Shown piece after piece: positions 34,895 to 45,101 of a stretch of DNA of 64,000 nucleotides. Positions within the stretch are counted from its first letter, which is position 1; each line of letters begins with the position of its first letter. The stretch is from the NCBI GenBank assembly GCA_025266875.1, contig JALLLT010000047.1, forward strand, positions 186,001 through 250,000, read 5' to 3'. The translations under genes were made by a program, and so were the position numbers. The stretch is from Fennellomyces sp. T-0311 (taxonomy: Eukaryota; Mucoromycota; Mucoromycetes; Mucorales; Lichtheimiaceae). The notes beneath the pieces were generated by a model. It saw only the letters and a list, made by a program, of their open reading frames with translations, had not been told where the DNA came from and did no database searches.

Positions 34895-36785
34895 ACAACC
34901 ATCCCCCCCCTCTCTCTCGATGCCAATAAATACACATATCCTTTGATCATGCAGTGTATAAGTTATCCAATCCTTTTTTCATAAAAAAAAATTCAATGTG
35001 TAACGTGCCTTTTCATATTTGGAATGATGCAAATATGTGTCCACATATACTGGACTAGGCCTTTTTCAAAGCTCGTAAATTCCCAGTAGTCATATGCTTC
35101 AAAGCCAATTTCAACAACATAAACATTTTTTATATAAACAGGGTGAATCTTCGTATGTAAGGAATAATACTATGTACGTATACCAGCAATTACAAGGCTT
35201 CGTCGCCTGAAGGTTATTCCGTCACTCTTCGCCACCTTGACGTTCTTTCTTGTTATGGCCTTCCAGGATAGGTTCAAGAGCATGAGCTTCACTTTGTCCT
35301 TCCTCTTCACTGACCTTGCACGCGGAGGGTGCCATGCTGTCTGTAATCCCGGTTGAATCTACTTCTTCTGAGGACGTCTCGAATACTAAAGCGAGATGTA
35401 GTGTTGCTATCCGTCACCTCTGGCTGTTTGAGAGCAGTATTTAATGTCCAATAATTCGTCATTCATATAGTAAGCTTGAAATAAAAGCTCCAATCACCGC
35501 ATACGATACCCTAAGAATACTTGTTTTCCCAGTTCTCACTGTTTCCATGCCGGTCATAGAGGAGTATGTCATTTTCCTTTTGTAACGGCGAGGTGCTATT
35601 TGAGGATCTATCATTCTCAATGTAAGTCACTTTGCCTTCATCGCCCATGTACTCCGGTCTTGAACGTGGTGTCTTCGATGAGTATCTGGTATGGACCGGG
35701 CATACACATGGCACTGAACGTTCTCAAGTTGAATTCTTCTTTTGAGACCACGAAAAAATGGACCATCACAATCTGCCAAAAGATCAGCTATGAATAATTC
35801 CAAACAGGGAGCACAGATGATAGCCAAACATGATGGCTTGGAATGTCACAAATAACCCATTAACTAGCGAATAAATTTTCTGCTCCTAATAGACCTGGTT
35901 ACAAAACTGGCTAGAGTAATGATTGACATGGCCACTGGTGAGTATTCTATATGTGAACGCATACGCTCTTGATTCACCCTAACACTACTTTGTACAATTC
36001 AATACCCATATCACGACAATAAAAGCGATTCCTATTTACACCAAGCATATTTTTTTTAACAAAGTATAAAAACGACTTCATTTGTATATTTTTTCTTGTA
36101 ATTGGGAACGCCATCATCTGCACTCGCCTATGGGGTGCTACAGCCACAGAAAAGAAAATACGTTGTCAAGCAATATCGAATGAATGTCTTCAGGAAGAAT
36201 TACATCCGAGTACTGGTTGGCGTCTTCCGTCACAAACTGTTGATTATATACGAATGACTTGAGTTGTTGCACAAAAGCAAAATAAGCCACGGTGGGGCCA
36301 TTAATGTCAATTTCAGGCTGAAAAAATACAGTAACTTGATCCAGGAATACACTATTGTGCTCTCCATATACTCTTGTCTCCGAGATCTGCTGTTTACGTA
36401 CACGTTCGAAATGTTTAAAATGGTTCGACAATTGAATATCACCATCGAATGCCAGAGTGCCGTCGCCGGACTAAAAGAGGCGCACTCATTGCTCAACGTC
36501 CAGTATAAACAGTCTGAAAGGAATATATACCGAAGAGATCCATATCAAAGTTGTATCAAATATGGGCATCCCTTTCCCGGGAGCGTCGCTTCGGCCCATC
36601 TTCTTATAACTAATATTGTATAGTCCTTCATCTAGGAACCAGTTACTGACAGCAAGCTATATTATATGTACAAAATGTCTTATAATAGCAGGCCCATATA
36701 GGCTCAGATGACTCTTGTTATACTGCAAAAAATAATGTGGAAAGGAAAACGATTTGCAACCAAAATTACAATAGGGAATTTATAT
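34895..36785. other. Intergenic, 1.9 kb, with unassigned minus-strand coding fragments
   Basis: The minus strand shows fragments that look coding but could not be joined. One is a hydrophobic stretch around 35875-35790 (GLFVTFQAIMFGYHLCSLFG). Another, after an acceptor near 35778, contains HFFVVSKEEFNLRTFSAMC. A third is an acidic/Asn-rich tail ending at a stop near 35511 (ENDRSSNSTSPLQ). They may be the C-terminal end of a membrane protein, perhaps decayed. A second minus-strand frame (36138-36431, about 97 codons) is unrecognised. Confidence 0.35.
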
Positions 36786-36893
36786 AGTGGTATAGCGAAC
36801 CGCTGGAAATGGGCCACAAAGGTGTTGACACGAAGCGTAGCGGAGAGGCTCAATCCCAATGTGCGTAATGAGCTAAGGCTCATTGGTATAGTA
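36786..36893. repeat. Short inverted-repeat element, copy B
   Basis: Diverged copy of the 18717-18830 element. It shares CCGCTGGAA, AAGGTGTTG, CGAAGCGTAGCGGAG, GTGCGTAAT and CTAAGGCTC in the same order and spacing. The terminal arms are more decayed than in copy A. Confidence 0.6.
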
Positions 36894-37124
36894 ATAAGTG
36901 AATTGAATGGGTACGTTGTTGATAAGCGATATAATCAAAGTCTCTGTGCCCTTTGGTGTAGTCCTGAGCCATAGCCTTGATATAGATTTATTTTTATGGG
37001 ATGTGTTATTCTTAAATATAATACGACAACTTCATAATGTACATTTTAGTCATTGATAGATTGGAACTCGATCAAAGAGTAGGCAACGCAGTATATTTTA
37101 TGTATTATAGGTGATGAAAGTAAA
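36894..37124. other. Short intergenic stretch
   Basis: AT-rich 3' flank of the F-box gene. No feature is seen. Confidence 0.4.
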
Positions 37125-39190
37125 TTAATGACACTTGAGTTTGTTATACAAATATTGTGATGCGTCGTGGTCGACGTTTTGGCACCAATACAAGTTAATG
37201 CTCCTAAGCGTACGTGCTCGATCTGCTACTGCGCGTACTCCGTCCGACGTTATTTCACCCAAGCTTTTGAGTCCCAGCTCCAATAGTCCGTCGATTTCCG
37301 CTAACTGAACGATCATAGCATCGCTGACGTCCGTTACAGTGTGCAAGTCGACTGACTTTAGGTATGGGAGTGCTTGCAACTTTCGCATAAATGCTGCTAA
37401 ACCGGTGGCAGATGCGCCACTGATATAATGAAGCGTGATACTATGTAGTGTGGTGATATCCGCAAGAGCACTGAGCATTTCATCCGTAACATTATCACAG
37501 TTGGCTAGTGTAATGGCCCGTAGTTTGCCCTTTTGATGACGGGATGCAACGGTTGCCAAAAACCGTTCGAGTTCTTCCGTTGACGAACGAAAATAGGATA
37601 GAGTCAAGTCGCGCAGTTGTGCAAGTGTAGACAGGCACGTAGATAACTGGTCAGATACTCTTGCACCACCAAGAAAGAGCATTACCTGCTCTAGCAACTG
37701 GCACCGATTTATCATCTGTGACATATCTTGGATTTGTTGCTCACAAACATACAGAGATAATTTAGTTAGCTGACAGAAGCCAAGGTGCGCAAACATGCTT
37801 GCTCCGATGCCAGTTTCGGGTATCTTGTAAATTTCCAACGTCTCTAACGTTTTCTGGCTCGCGGTAAGATACCGTGTCAAGTCTTGCATAGTGATATCAT
37901 TTGTCATACATTGCAAGTGACGTAAACCTGAGGTGTATTGATTATTGTACTTTTTCAATGGTAAGTCACTGCAAAATTTGATCTCCCATCGGTTTGGTTC
38001 CTGGAGTTCAAGATGATGCTGAAGCTCTGGTGTATAGTCGTATATGCTGAGCTCCTGAAGGTGTAAGCATCGTGGTAGTAGGTGATCACGTACTGGCTGA
38101 TCGATGTGTGGTGTAATAATAGTAAGTTCACGTAAGTGGTATCCGTCCAGTGGCGGGATGCGTTCCGGTTGGTATGTAACCATTGCTTGAGTTTCCATAG
38201 ACAGAGATTCGAGGTTCCTGCATCGCAGTATAATGGTATCCAGTGCAAATGGCGTCCGATCAACGTTGTTAGAGTTGGTATCCATCATCATCACATGAAG
38301 GTGGGTCAAGTTGTTTTGGAGTAGGGCTATCAGCGACATATACTGTTTGAACATCCTGGTGCTGCTTACTGTAAGAGAATGGGGGAATGAGGTGGTTGCA
38401 CATGGTGGCAAAGATTGCGTTTTATTTTACCTATTTTAATGCTTTTGACTGAAGGAAAGCTAATATTTTTTGCCATAGATGTTATACGCTCTACATTACG
38501 TTCTCCCACATTACCGAGCACAATCTGTTGCACATATTTGCTGGTGTACGGTAGGAAACGAAGAAGTGCCGAGTGAGGAAAATCAAGAACTCCGGTTAAT
38601 ACGACGGCAGTTCTCCATATCGCAGAACACTTTTGCAACATAAATTCATGCCAGTGCTTGGAAGTATAGAGGCATTGAAGGATTGCAGAACGGCACTCGT
38701 CAGCTAGTTGCATAAAGATTTTGCTGGCGATTTCCGCTGGAAACGATTCCACGAAATCAAACCTTTGAGTTAATCGCATCTTCGCAGCCTGTTGTTTTTC
38801 ATAGAGCAATGGCCATGCGGATGGAGGTACTGTGCGTAAACCTTGCTCATAAGTATCTATTGCAGCCTGGATCTTGCCCTGTGTGGAATATAGGTCGCCG
38901 GTAACAAGATAACCTTGCACTGAGTCTGGTTGACATTGTGTTGCTTCCAACGCGTCTTCAATAGCATTGTCCAACTTTCCTTTATCTGCGAGAGCATTTG
39001 CACGCGCAATGAGAAGCGCAGCACAACCGTTCCTGAGACAATCAAGCGCTTTTGTCGATTGGGTAATCGCATCGACGTCGGATGCCAAAGCGGTGCAATG
39101 CTGAATTACAAAGTCGACAGCATCTTGTACTGCGATAAGTGTATCATGGTAATTGCTTCGCTTGGTTGGATCGTTTTGTGATCTGGTCAT
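37125..39190 (-). CDS. TPR/F-box/leucine-rich-repeat protein (tandem copy 1)
   Basis: Two exons (39190-38431, 38368-37125) give 667 residues in phase. TPR-like helices (e.g. ALADKGKLDNAIEDALEATQ, DLYSTQGKIQAAIDTYEQGL) precede an F-box (SFPAEIASKIFMQLADECRS). Leucine-rich repeats make up exon 2 and end in a cysteine-containing AMN1-type unit (LRSINLYWCQNVDHDASQYL). Probable SCF ubiquitin-ligase adaptor (inference). It lies 229 bp downstream of a same-strand paralogue (39420-41480) that shares exon structure, so the two arose by tandem duplication. No lesion is seen. Confidence 0.9.
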
Positions 39191-39419
39191 TGGGCGTATG
39201 TGGAACAGTGAGTGAATAATCCCTCTGAATTTAGCAGGCCATTAAACAAATGCAGAAGGTGATTGGCAGCACGATCAATCTTTGTAACACATACTCGAAA
39301 CTGGCATACTGTCAAGCGGTGGTTCTGGATGTATCACTTGTGAGTCACTTGAAAAGTATCTATGCGATAGTCAGCAAATGTCGTAGAAAGTCTGTAGGTG
39401 GTTCCAAAGAAAGGACTAA

Positions 39420-41480
39420 CTATCTACTCCTTTCGCGCAAGTAATTTATTGTATCATCATCTACATTCTTGCAATCCTCAATGACAATACGCTGCTTGAG
39501 AATACCAGCACTATTATCTACAAATGTACGTATTCCGTTTGACGTTACTTGATCCAACCCCGCGAGTCTCAGAAACTCCAATCCATCCATCTTGGCCAAG
39601 TCGATCATCATACTATCCGTAACATTGGCTATTTTTGCCAAGGAAAGCGACTTTAAATAGGGTATTGTTGGCAGTTTTCGTATAAAAGCAGCAAAAGAAT
39701 GCGCTTCTGCCCCAGCACAAGTGTCCACCAGCGTGACGTTTTGCAATGTCGAAATATTTGCGAGGGAGTCGAGTACTGCTCCGTCTACCATATAAAAGTG
39801 GCAATTTGATAAGACGAGTTGTTGCAGTTTACATGGTTGAGTCGCAAGATGTGTAAAGAGATATTCGAGGGCAGCTGTTGTTTGGGATATAAAGTTGATA
39901 AGCAGTAGGTTTTGGAGATGGTCATGTACTGTCAGGCAATTAAAGAAGTTGTCGAGTACTGTCGTTTGGTCAAACATGGCAATAAGTGTTACTTGCTCCA
40001 GCATCGGACTTTGTCGTAGTAGCGATGCTGCTGTATGAACACACTCCTCGTAGACTTGCAAGAATATATCGGTCAAGTGACTAAATGCTGTTTGGCTTAT
40101 TTGTTGGCTCACATCCAAGCCGATGTCGTGCGATAGGCCTAGATGCAGGTACTTTAGCGTATGTTTGCTTTTGTTAAGGATGGGTATAAACTCTTCGGAG
40201 AATTCCTGCTGTTCTATAAGGACGTATAATCCAAATAGACTATCTATCGTATTACTCGGCACATATTGCCGCTGGCATTCGTTGTACGATCCAAGGTATC
40301 TGATGCGAGGACAATGACGGTGAACACTGCCAATGAGGATTGCTGTGGAAAAACCAGGTGTACGTAAGGCTTGAAGGCGAGGACAATGAGGCACTAAGTT
40401 TATGAGCACGTTATCTGAATCAGGTATATCAAATAAAATTTCCAGTAGTCGGTATCCACCAGGAGGCGATGAATGGTATGGTTCATACGTAACAATTTTG
40501 AAGTTGGATTCAATTGAGAGATACTCCAGTTTGGGACACACCGACAGGATTAACTTTAACGGACACGACTGTTGAGTATCCGAGTTCTCGAGTATCGATT
40601 TGACCGTAAGCCTTGTCAGATTGCTCAAAAGAGCAGTAATATACGGAATATGCTGGTTGATGAAGGGTGACAGTAGCACTAAAATCAACGCATTTCGAGT
40701 TTGATATATATTCATTGTAAGGTTTGCTCACAAGCCTCTTGCCATACCATGTGCCGATCGAAATGGGTACTGTCGTGACATTTCAACGAGAGCCTCCAAA
40801 TTGCGATGCGAAATCTTATTCAGCTTGAGATGTCCAATATGTCTGCCGATGAACGGCAAAAGACGAATGTTGGAACGCTGATCATCGAAAGGGTTGCCAT
40901 AAACCTCGATTTTTCTCCATAGTATTGAGCATCGATGTAAGAGAAGATCTCGCCAAGATCTGGAGACATTGATACAGTTAATTTTATCGCTTTGATTTTG
41001 CAACTGGGTAAGGATGATTTCGGCGATTTCGAGGGGTAGCCTTGTTACAAAGTCAATGGTTTGATTCAACCGTTCTGTTGCAGCTTGTCTTCTTTCGTAA
41101 AGTATCGGCCATCCAGTGGGAACCACGGATCGTAAGCCCAATTCGTATATCTGTATGGATTTCCACTGCTTTCCTTGAGTAGAATAGATATCACCAGCAA
41201 TGAGATAACCTTCGACCAATGATGGCTGACATTCGATCCCTTCCAACGCATCGGAAATGGCTTCGGTCAGTTTCCCGATATTTGCCAAAGCCTTGGCACG
41301 CGCAAAAAGAAGTATAGCGCGACGGTTGGTAAGGAACTCGAGTTCCATGGTCAACTGCGTAATGCTGGTGGTGGCGGGATGGAGGATCAGTACATTGTCA
41401 TTTGCAGTGTTGAGATGATGGAACCGCATTATTTGGATCGTGTTGGAATCTGATCGTCGTAAAGGCTTTTGGTCTGTCAT
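39420..41480 (-). CDS. TPR/F-box/leucine-rich-repeat protein (tandem copy 2)
   Basis: Two exons (41480-40748, 40678-39420) give 663 residues in phase. Same architecture as its neighbour: TPR helices (ALANIGKLTEAISDALEGIE, DIYSTQGKQWKSIQIYELGL), an F-box (RLPLEIAEIILTQLQNQSD) and leucine-rich repeats (e.g. LRLAGLDQVTSNGIRTFVDN). Exon 1 is the part most similar to tandem copy 1; the LRR part is more diverged, as expected if the LRR face is under diversifying pressure (inference). The ATG at 41480 precedes a short basic leader. The intron sits at the family-wide position just after the F-box region. Confidence 0.9.
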
Positions 41481-43225
41481 TTAAAGAATAAAAGTATACG
41501 CCTTTGGATATGCATGACCGTAACGCCTACGGACCATACAGATGCCCCTAGTTTCCATTTCTTTGTTTATCTATGACAGCTGCAGTACTCATCAATCATT
41601 ACGCCTTATGATTCTACTGTGCGATAACGAGAGACAACTCAAGAACACGTACTTCCTCCATACGCATACGTACACTGGTGAGGCTGCTCAAGGCTACCGC
41701 TTCCTGCAACGCGCATCTCAATAGGCAGTTTTGAAACCGCCACTGACCCGACGTGATCCTGACACATGGCACTTGTTTCGTGAACACACGATGTTCAATA
41801 ACTACTTGTATACTCAAAGCTCCCATTCAGACGATGCACAACAATGTCTCTTTCCAGTATATTTACTTGGCCAAACTCAAGCAAAAACATACACTGAAAT
41901 AAGGTTCATTCAGTGCCATTGGTTTTTTTGAGAGCTGCTACACTCTCCTAACGCAGTAGAGGATTTACTAAAGTAACATTGTCCTACAAACAAAAATGCT
42001 GGGCACCTTTTTGGTCTGAGTAACTAACCTGACAGTGTTGTATTAACGTGGTTATGTCCAGCCAATGGTCCGTCATGATGAAGCATTGCGTTGACAATTA
42101 CGTATCATTTTTTATTAGAACCCCATGCACGCCGGTCGATACCTCCTCGCCTATGTATATTGAAGTACGTGTTCATTGATGTCTGCAGCGGTAAGATGGC
42201 TCGTCGCATTTGTCTGCAACGTGAAGTATAATACTTTCTCAAGCCCTTCGTGCGATATCAATCAATCTCCTAGTAGCGGTAAAAGTAATATCTTCGCTTG
42301 AGAATATACAGGATTTTTAGTTAGAAATAGGACGACACGTATCAGATTTTGCAATACCCGCGGAAAGCTAAGAAATTATCTGAGAAGGATTGTATGTACC
42401 TCAGACACTCACTTTCAAAGAACTGACCTTCCTGATTCAAAGCACCAACATTGCTACCTATTCTAAAAAATTTAGGGCTTTTCGAAAAGGGTGGTAACCA
42501 ATATACTGTATATAATTATGTAAAGACGACCAGCAAGTGATATGGTCAAATGGATTTGGCAACATACGCTCACTCAGTAAAGCTGTAACCTGCCTCCACG
42601 ACTGATTGTCCTACTTTTACTCATAACTCAGTATCAAAGAATGCTAGCACTACAAAATTACCGGTTTCGTTACCCTCATGGCATGGTATGCCACAAGGAT
42701 AAGTTCAAAAGACGTTCACTTGGTGCCATACGTTATGTCGTGTAAATGCAAAAAAAGAACCATTAAGGCATCGCTTCCACAAACACTTTTTGTCCATTGC
42801 CGCTAGTTTTATTCACTAACAGTACTATCAAATTTACCTAATATTCTCTACAAACTATATGAATACGTTAGGGTGATCTATTAGCTGTGTTCCTGGTTTG
42901 AGCTACGGCGCGCGTGAAATCTGCGTGTTGGGTTTTGCGGTTATAAGTTATGCAAAGATTAGGACACCAAACCTTTTCACTCATGTTTCTCTTTTTCACC
43001 TTTGCAATTACTCTTATATAAAAAAAGGTAATATATTCCGCCTCACGTTATATACAGTCTACATATTACACGAAGGAAGATCGATCAAGCTACGCAAAAG
43101 CTTGCCGTTGGTATGACATATAAAAATGTGAGAAATATATATGACCTTATTGTACCAGTCTATTATGAAACAACGTGAACATCTTTGTCACCATCCGAAA
43201 CGGATATCTATGCAGCGTAATAGAT
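41481..43225. other. Intergenic, 1.7 kb
   Basis: No frame with domain-like features and no repeats recognised. It presumably holds the promoter of the tandem F-box gene at its left edge. Nothing else is seen. Confidence 0.45.
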
Positions 43226-44107
43226 TCAGAGAAGAGGAGTTTTGTTTGCCTCCAGCCATTGTTCCAGCGTCTCTGGGGCACGACCCAACAGCAGGGATAA
43301 GCCAGGCGTGACCTTATCCGTAACCTGCGGCTGACACACCATATGGTACGCCAACGGATGGGAGAATGCAAAGCGATTCACCAAAATGTCATACTGCTCC
43401 TGTGGCGTCAGTTGCTTATAAACAATCGTTCGACCCAATGCCTTTGTGAGCCGATCTGCCCGGTCCTTTGACGAAACGACATCGCTGACCATCTCATACG
43501 CCGCATCACCATGTTTCTCGATTGGATCCTGAAAAATGGTAGCCGCAACACCACCAATATCGTTGGGAGAACTCCATTCTTGCAATTCGTCGGGGTCGAC
43601 CACATCGACAATCCTATTCAGTTCCTTGATACTGTGAAAATCCAACCACATGACGTTCGACATGAACCGGTAGGGTCGTAACGAAACGTAGGTGCCGCGA
43701 TGGGGGATGGCCAAGATACCTTGTTCACTGTCGCGGTTGATCTCGCCAATGAATGAGGTACGCCAGGGGAAATGGACCGAAATGGACGATAGGTGCACGA
43801 TTTGTTGGATGCCCGCGGCATACGCCTTTTTTGCAATGGCAAGATTCAACTTGACAAGGTTTTCAAAGTCGCTGACCAGAAGAAACAACCGAGTATGGCC
43901 GGCGATGGATTTTTCGAATGGCTTTAGGTCGTGCACATCGCCTTGGACAACGGAAACGTTTGGGTTGGTTCCGAATAGTGTTTGAACTTTGGCTGGCGAT
44001 CGAGCGAAGAGCGTGACAGGTATGTTTTTCTTGAGTAGCTCTTTGACGACGACGGTACCAACGTTTCCGGTGCCGCCAATAATGTAAATGCGTTCTGTTG
44101 TTATCAT
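43226..44107 (-). CDS. NmrA-like NAD(P)-binding protein
   Basis: Single exon, 293 residues from the ATG at 44107. The N-terminus is a Rossmann fold with the glycine motif YIIGGTGNVGTVVVKELL, then VTLFARSPAKV and VVQGDVHDL. This is the pattern of atypical short-chain dehydrogenases of the NmrA/HSCARG group, which bind NAD(P) as sensors or act as reductases on unknown substrates. The C-terminal helical part (SPNDIGGVAATIFQDP, then ALGRTIVYKQLTPQEQYDIL) also fits. No catalytic Tyr-x-x-x-Lys motif is seen, as usual for the NmrA type. The longer frame to 44173 is rejected because its extra residues lack Rossmann character. The gene is isolated, with no obvious operon-like partner. Confidence 0.88.
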   Translation of the reverse strand: MITTERIYIIGGTGNVGTVVVKELLKKNIPVTLFARSPAKVQTLFGTNPNVSVVQGDVHDLKPFEKSIAGHTRLFLLVSDFENLVKLNLAIAKKAYAAGIQQIVHLSSISVHFPWRTSFIGEINRDSEQGILAIPHRGTYVSLRPYRFMSNVMWLDFHSIKELNRIVDVVDPDELQEWSSPNDIGGVAATIFQDPIEKHGDAAYEMVSDVVSSKDRADRLTKALGRTIVYKQLTPQEQYDILVNRFAFSHPLAYHMVCQPQVTDKVTPGLSLLLGRAPETLEQWLEANKTPLL

Positions 44108-45101
44108 GACGGAGATTGAGTGTACGTTTTGCAAACAATTGCCATTCCTTTTATACTGTTTTGCGAGCACCACCTATTATTAATATAATAAGGAGTTTCC
44201 GAAAAATATGTATATATTTTGAACTATGGCCGAGATCCCTACTGCAAACGACGTCTCTGCGCAGCAATCTGCAGTATTTTACGAAGCATGTGTGTCACCG
44301 AATCCCTAATCCGGTATATTGGTAATGTGTACCTAATCAGGGTTGCTTACCAATCGTACACTTTCTCGTAATACAATGGCCCAAATTTCCAGTATGATCA
44401 GCATCAGAAGCACTTTTTTTTCAATAATATACAGAAATGGCATGAAAGAAGTATTCTAGAATGAGAAAAAAGCAAGTAGCCGCTGATACATAGACGTCGG
44501 CGAGATAATCGAATTACGAGGGCTTACTGTTTCAACGTGTCAGTGTCTTGTTGGCTGATTCAGACTTTGTTCCATCCACTTCGTTATTGCGACTTGACAT
44601 TATTCGTCCACTCACATTAACTCAGTCTCTGCATACGTAATCATTCGTAATAAGACAGTGTGATCAGGAGAAATCTGGGGTTACAAGAGGTGGTATGAAA
44701 AATAAAAAGCACCCGGTGCGTTCCGCCCCGATACATCACCAGTGCGTAAAAGGAGGTAGCTTTTCGTCACTCACCGGCTTCAGCACTTCTTCTGTAATAC
44801 GTATATCAATCAACCAAAAAGTGATGATCGTGTTACTATGCGCAATAGCAGCTTTGTTTACCTGCAGCGTCTGCTACATGTACATGCTGTCATCGTACAC
44901 AACCGAATAAATGTAGCGCTGAATAGTTTCCAACGCAACAACAATGAATGAGACAACCACGTTTTGATTAGAGCAATGCAGACAAAAAAAGAAATAGAAA
45001 AAAAACAGAAATGTTGGTATCAAACGTAAAAGAGATAAAAAAAATGTACAAATGCAGAGTGATAGTTTGTGAGGGAGGAGGAGGAGAAGAGAGAGAGAGA
45101 G
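44108..45101. other. Intergenic, 1 kb, with a possible small membrane ORF
   Basis: A plus-strand frame at 44695-44910 (71 codons, ATG start) encodes one hydrophobic segment (VMIVLLCAIAALFTCSVCYM) near its C-terminus, compatible with a tail-anchored microprotein. There is no homologue I can name and chance is possible. Purine-rich runs near 45060-45110 lie in the SCAP 3' flank. Confidence 0.35.
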
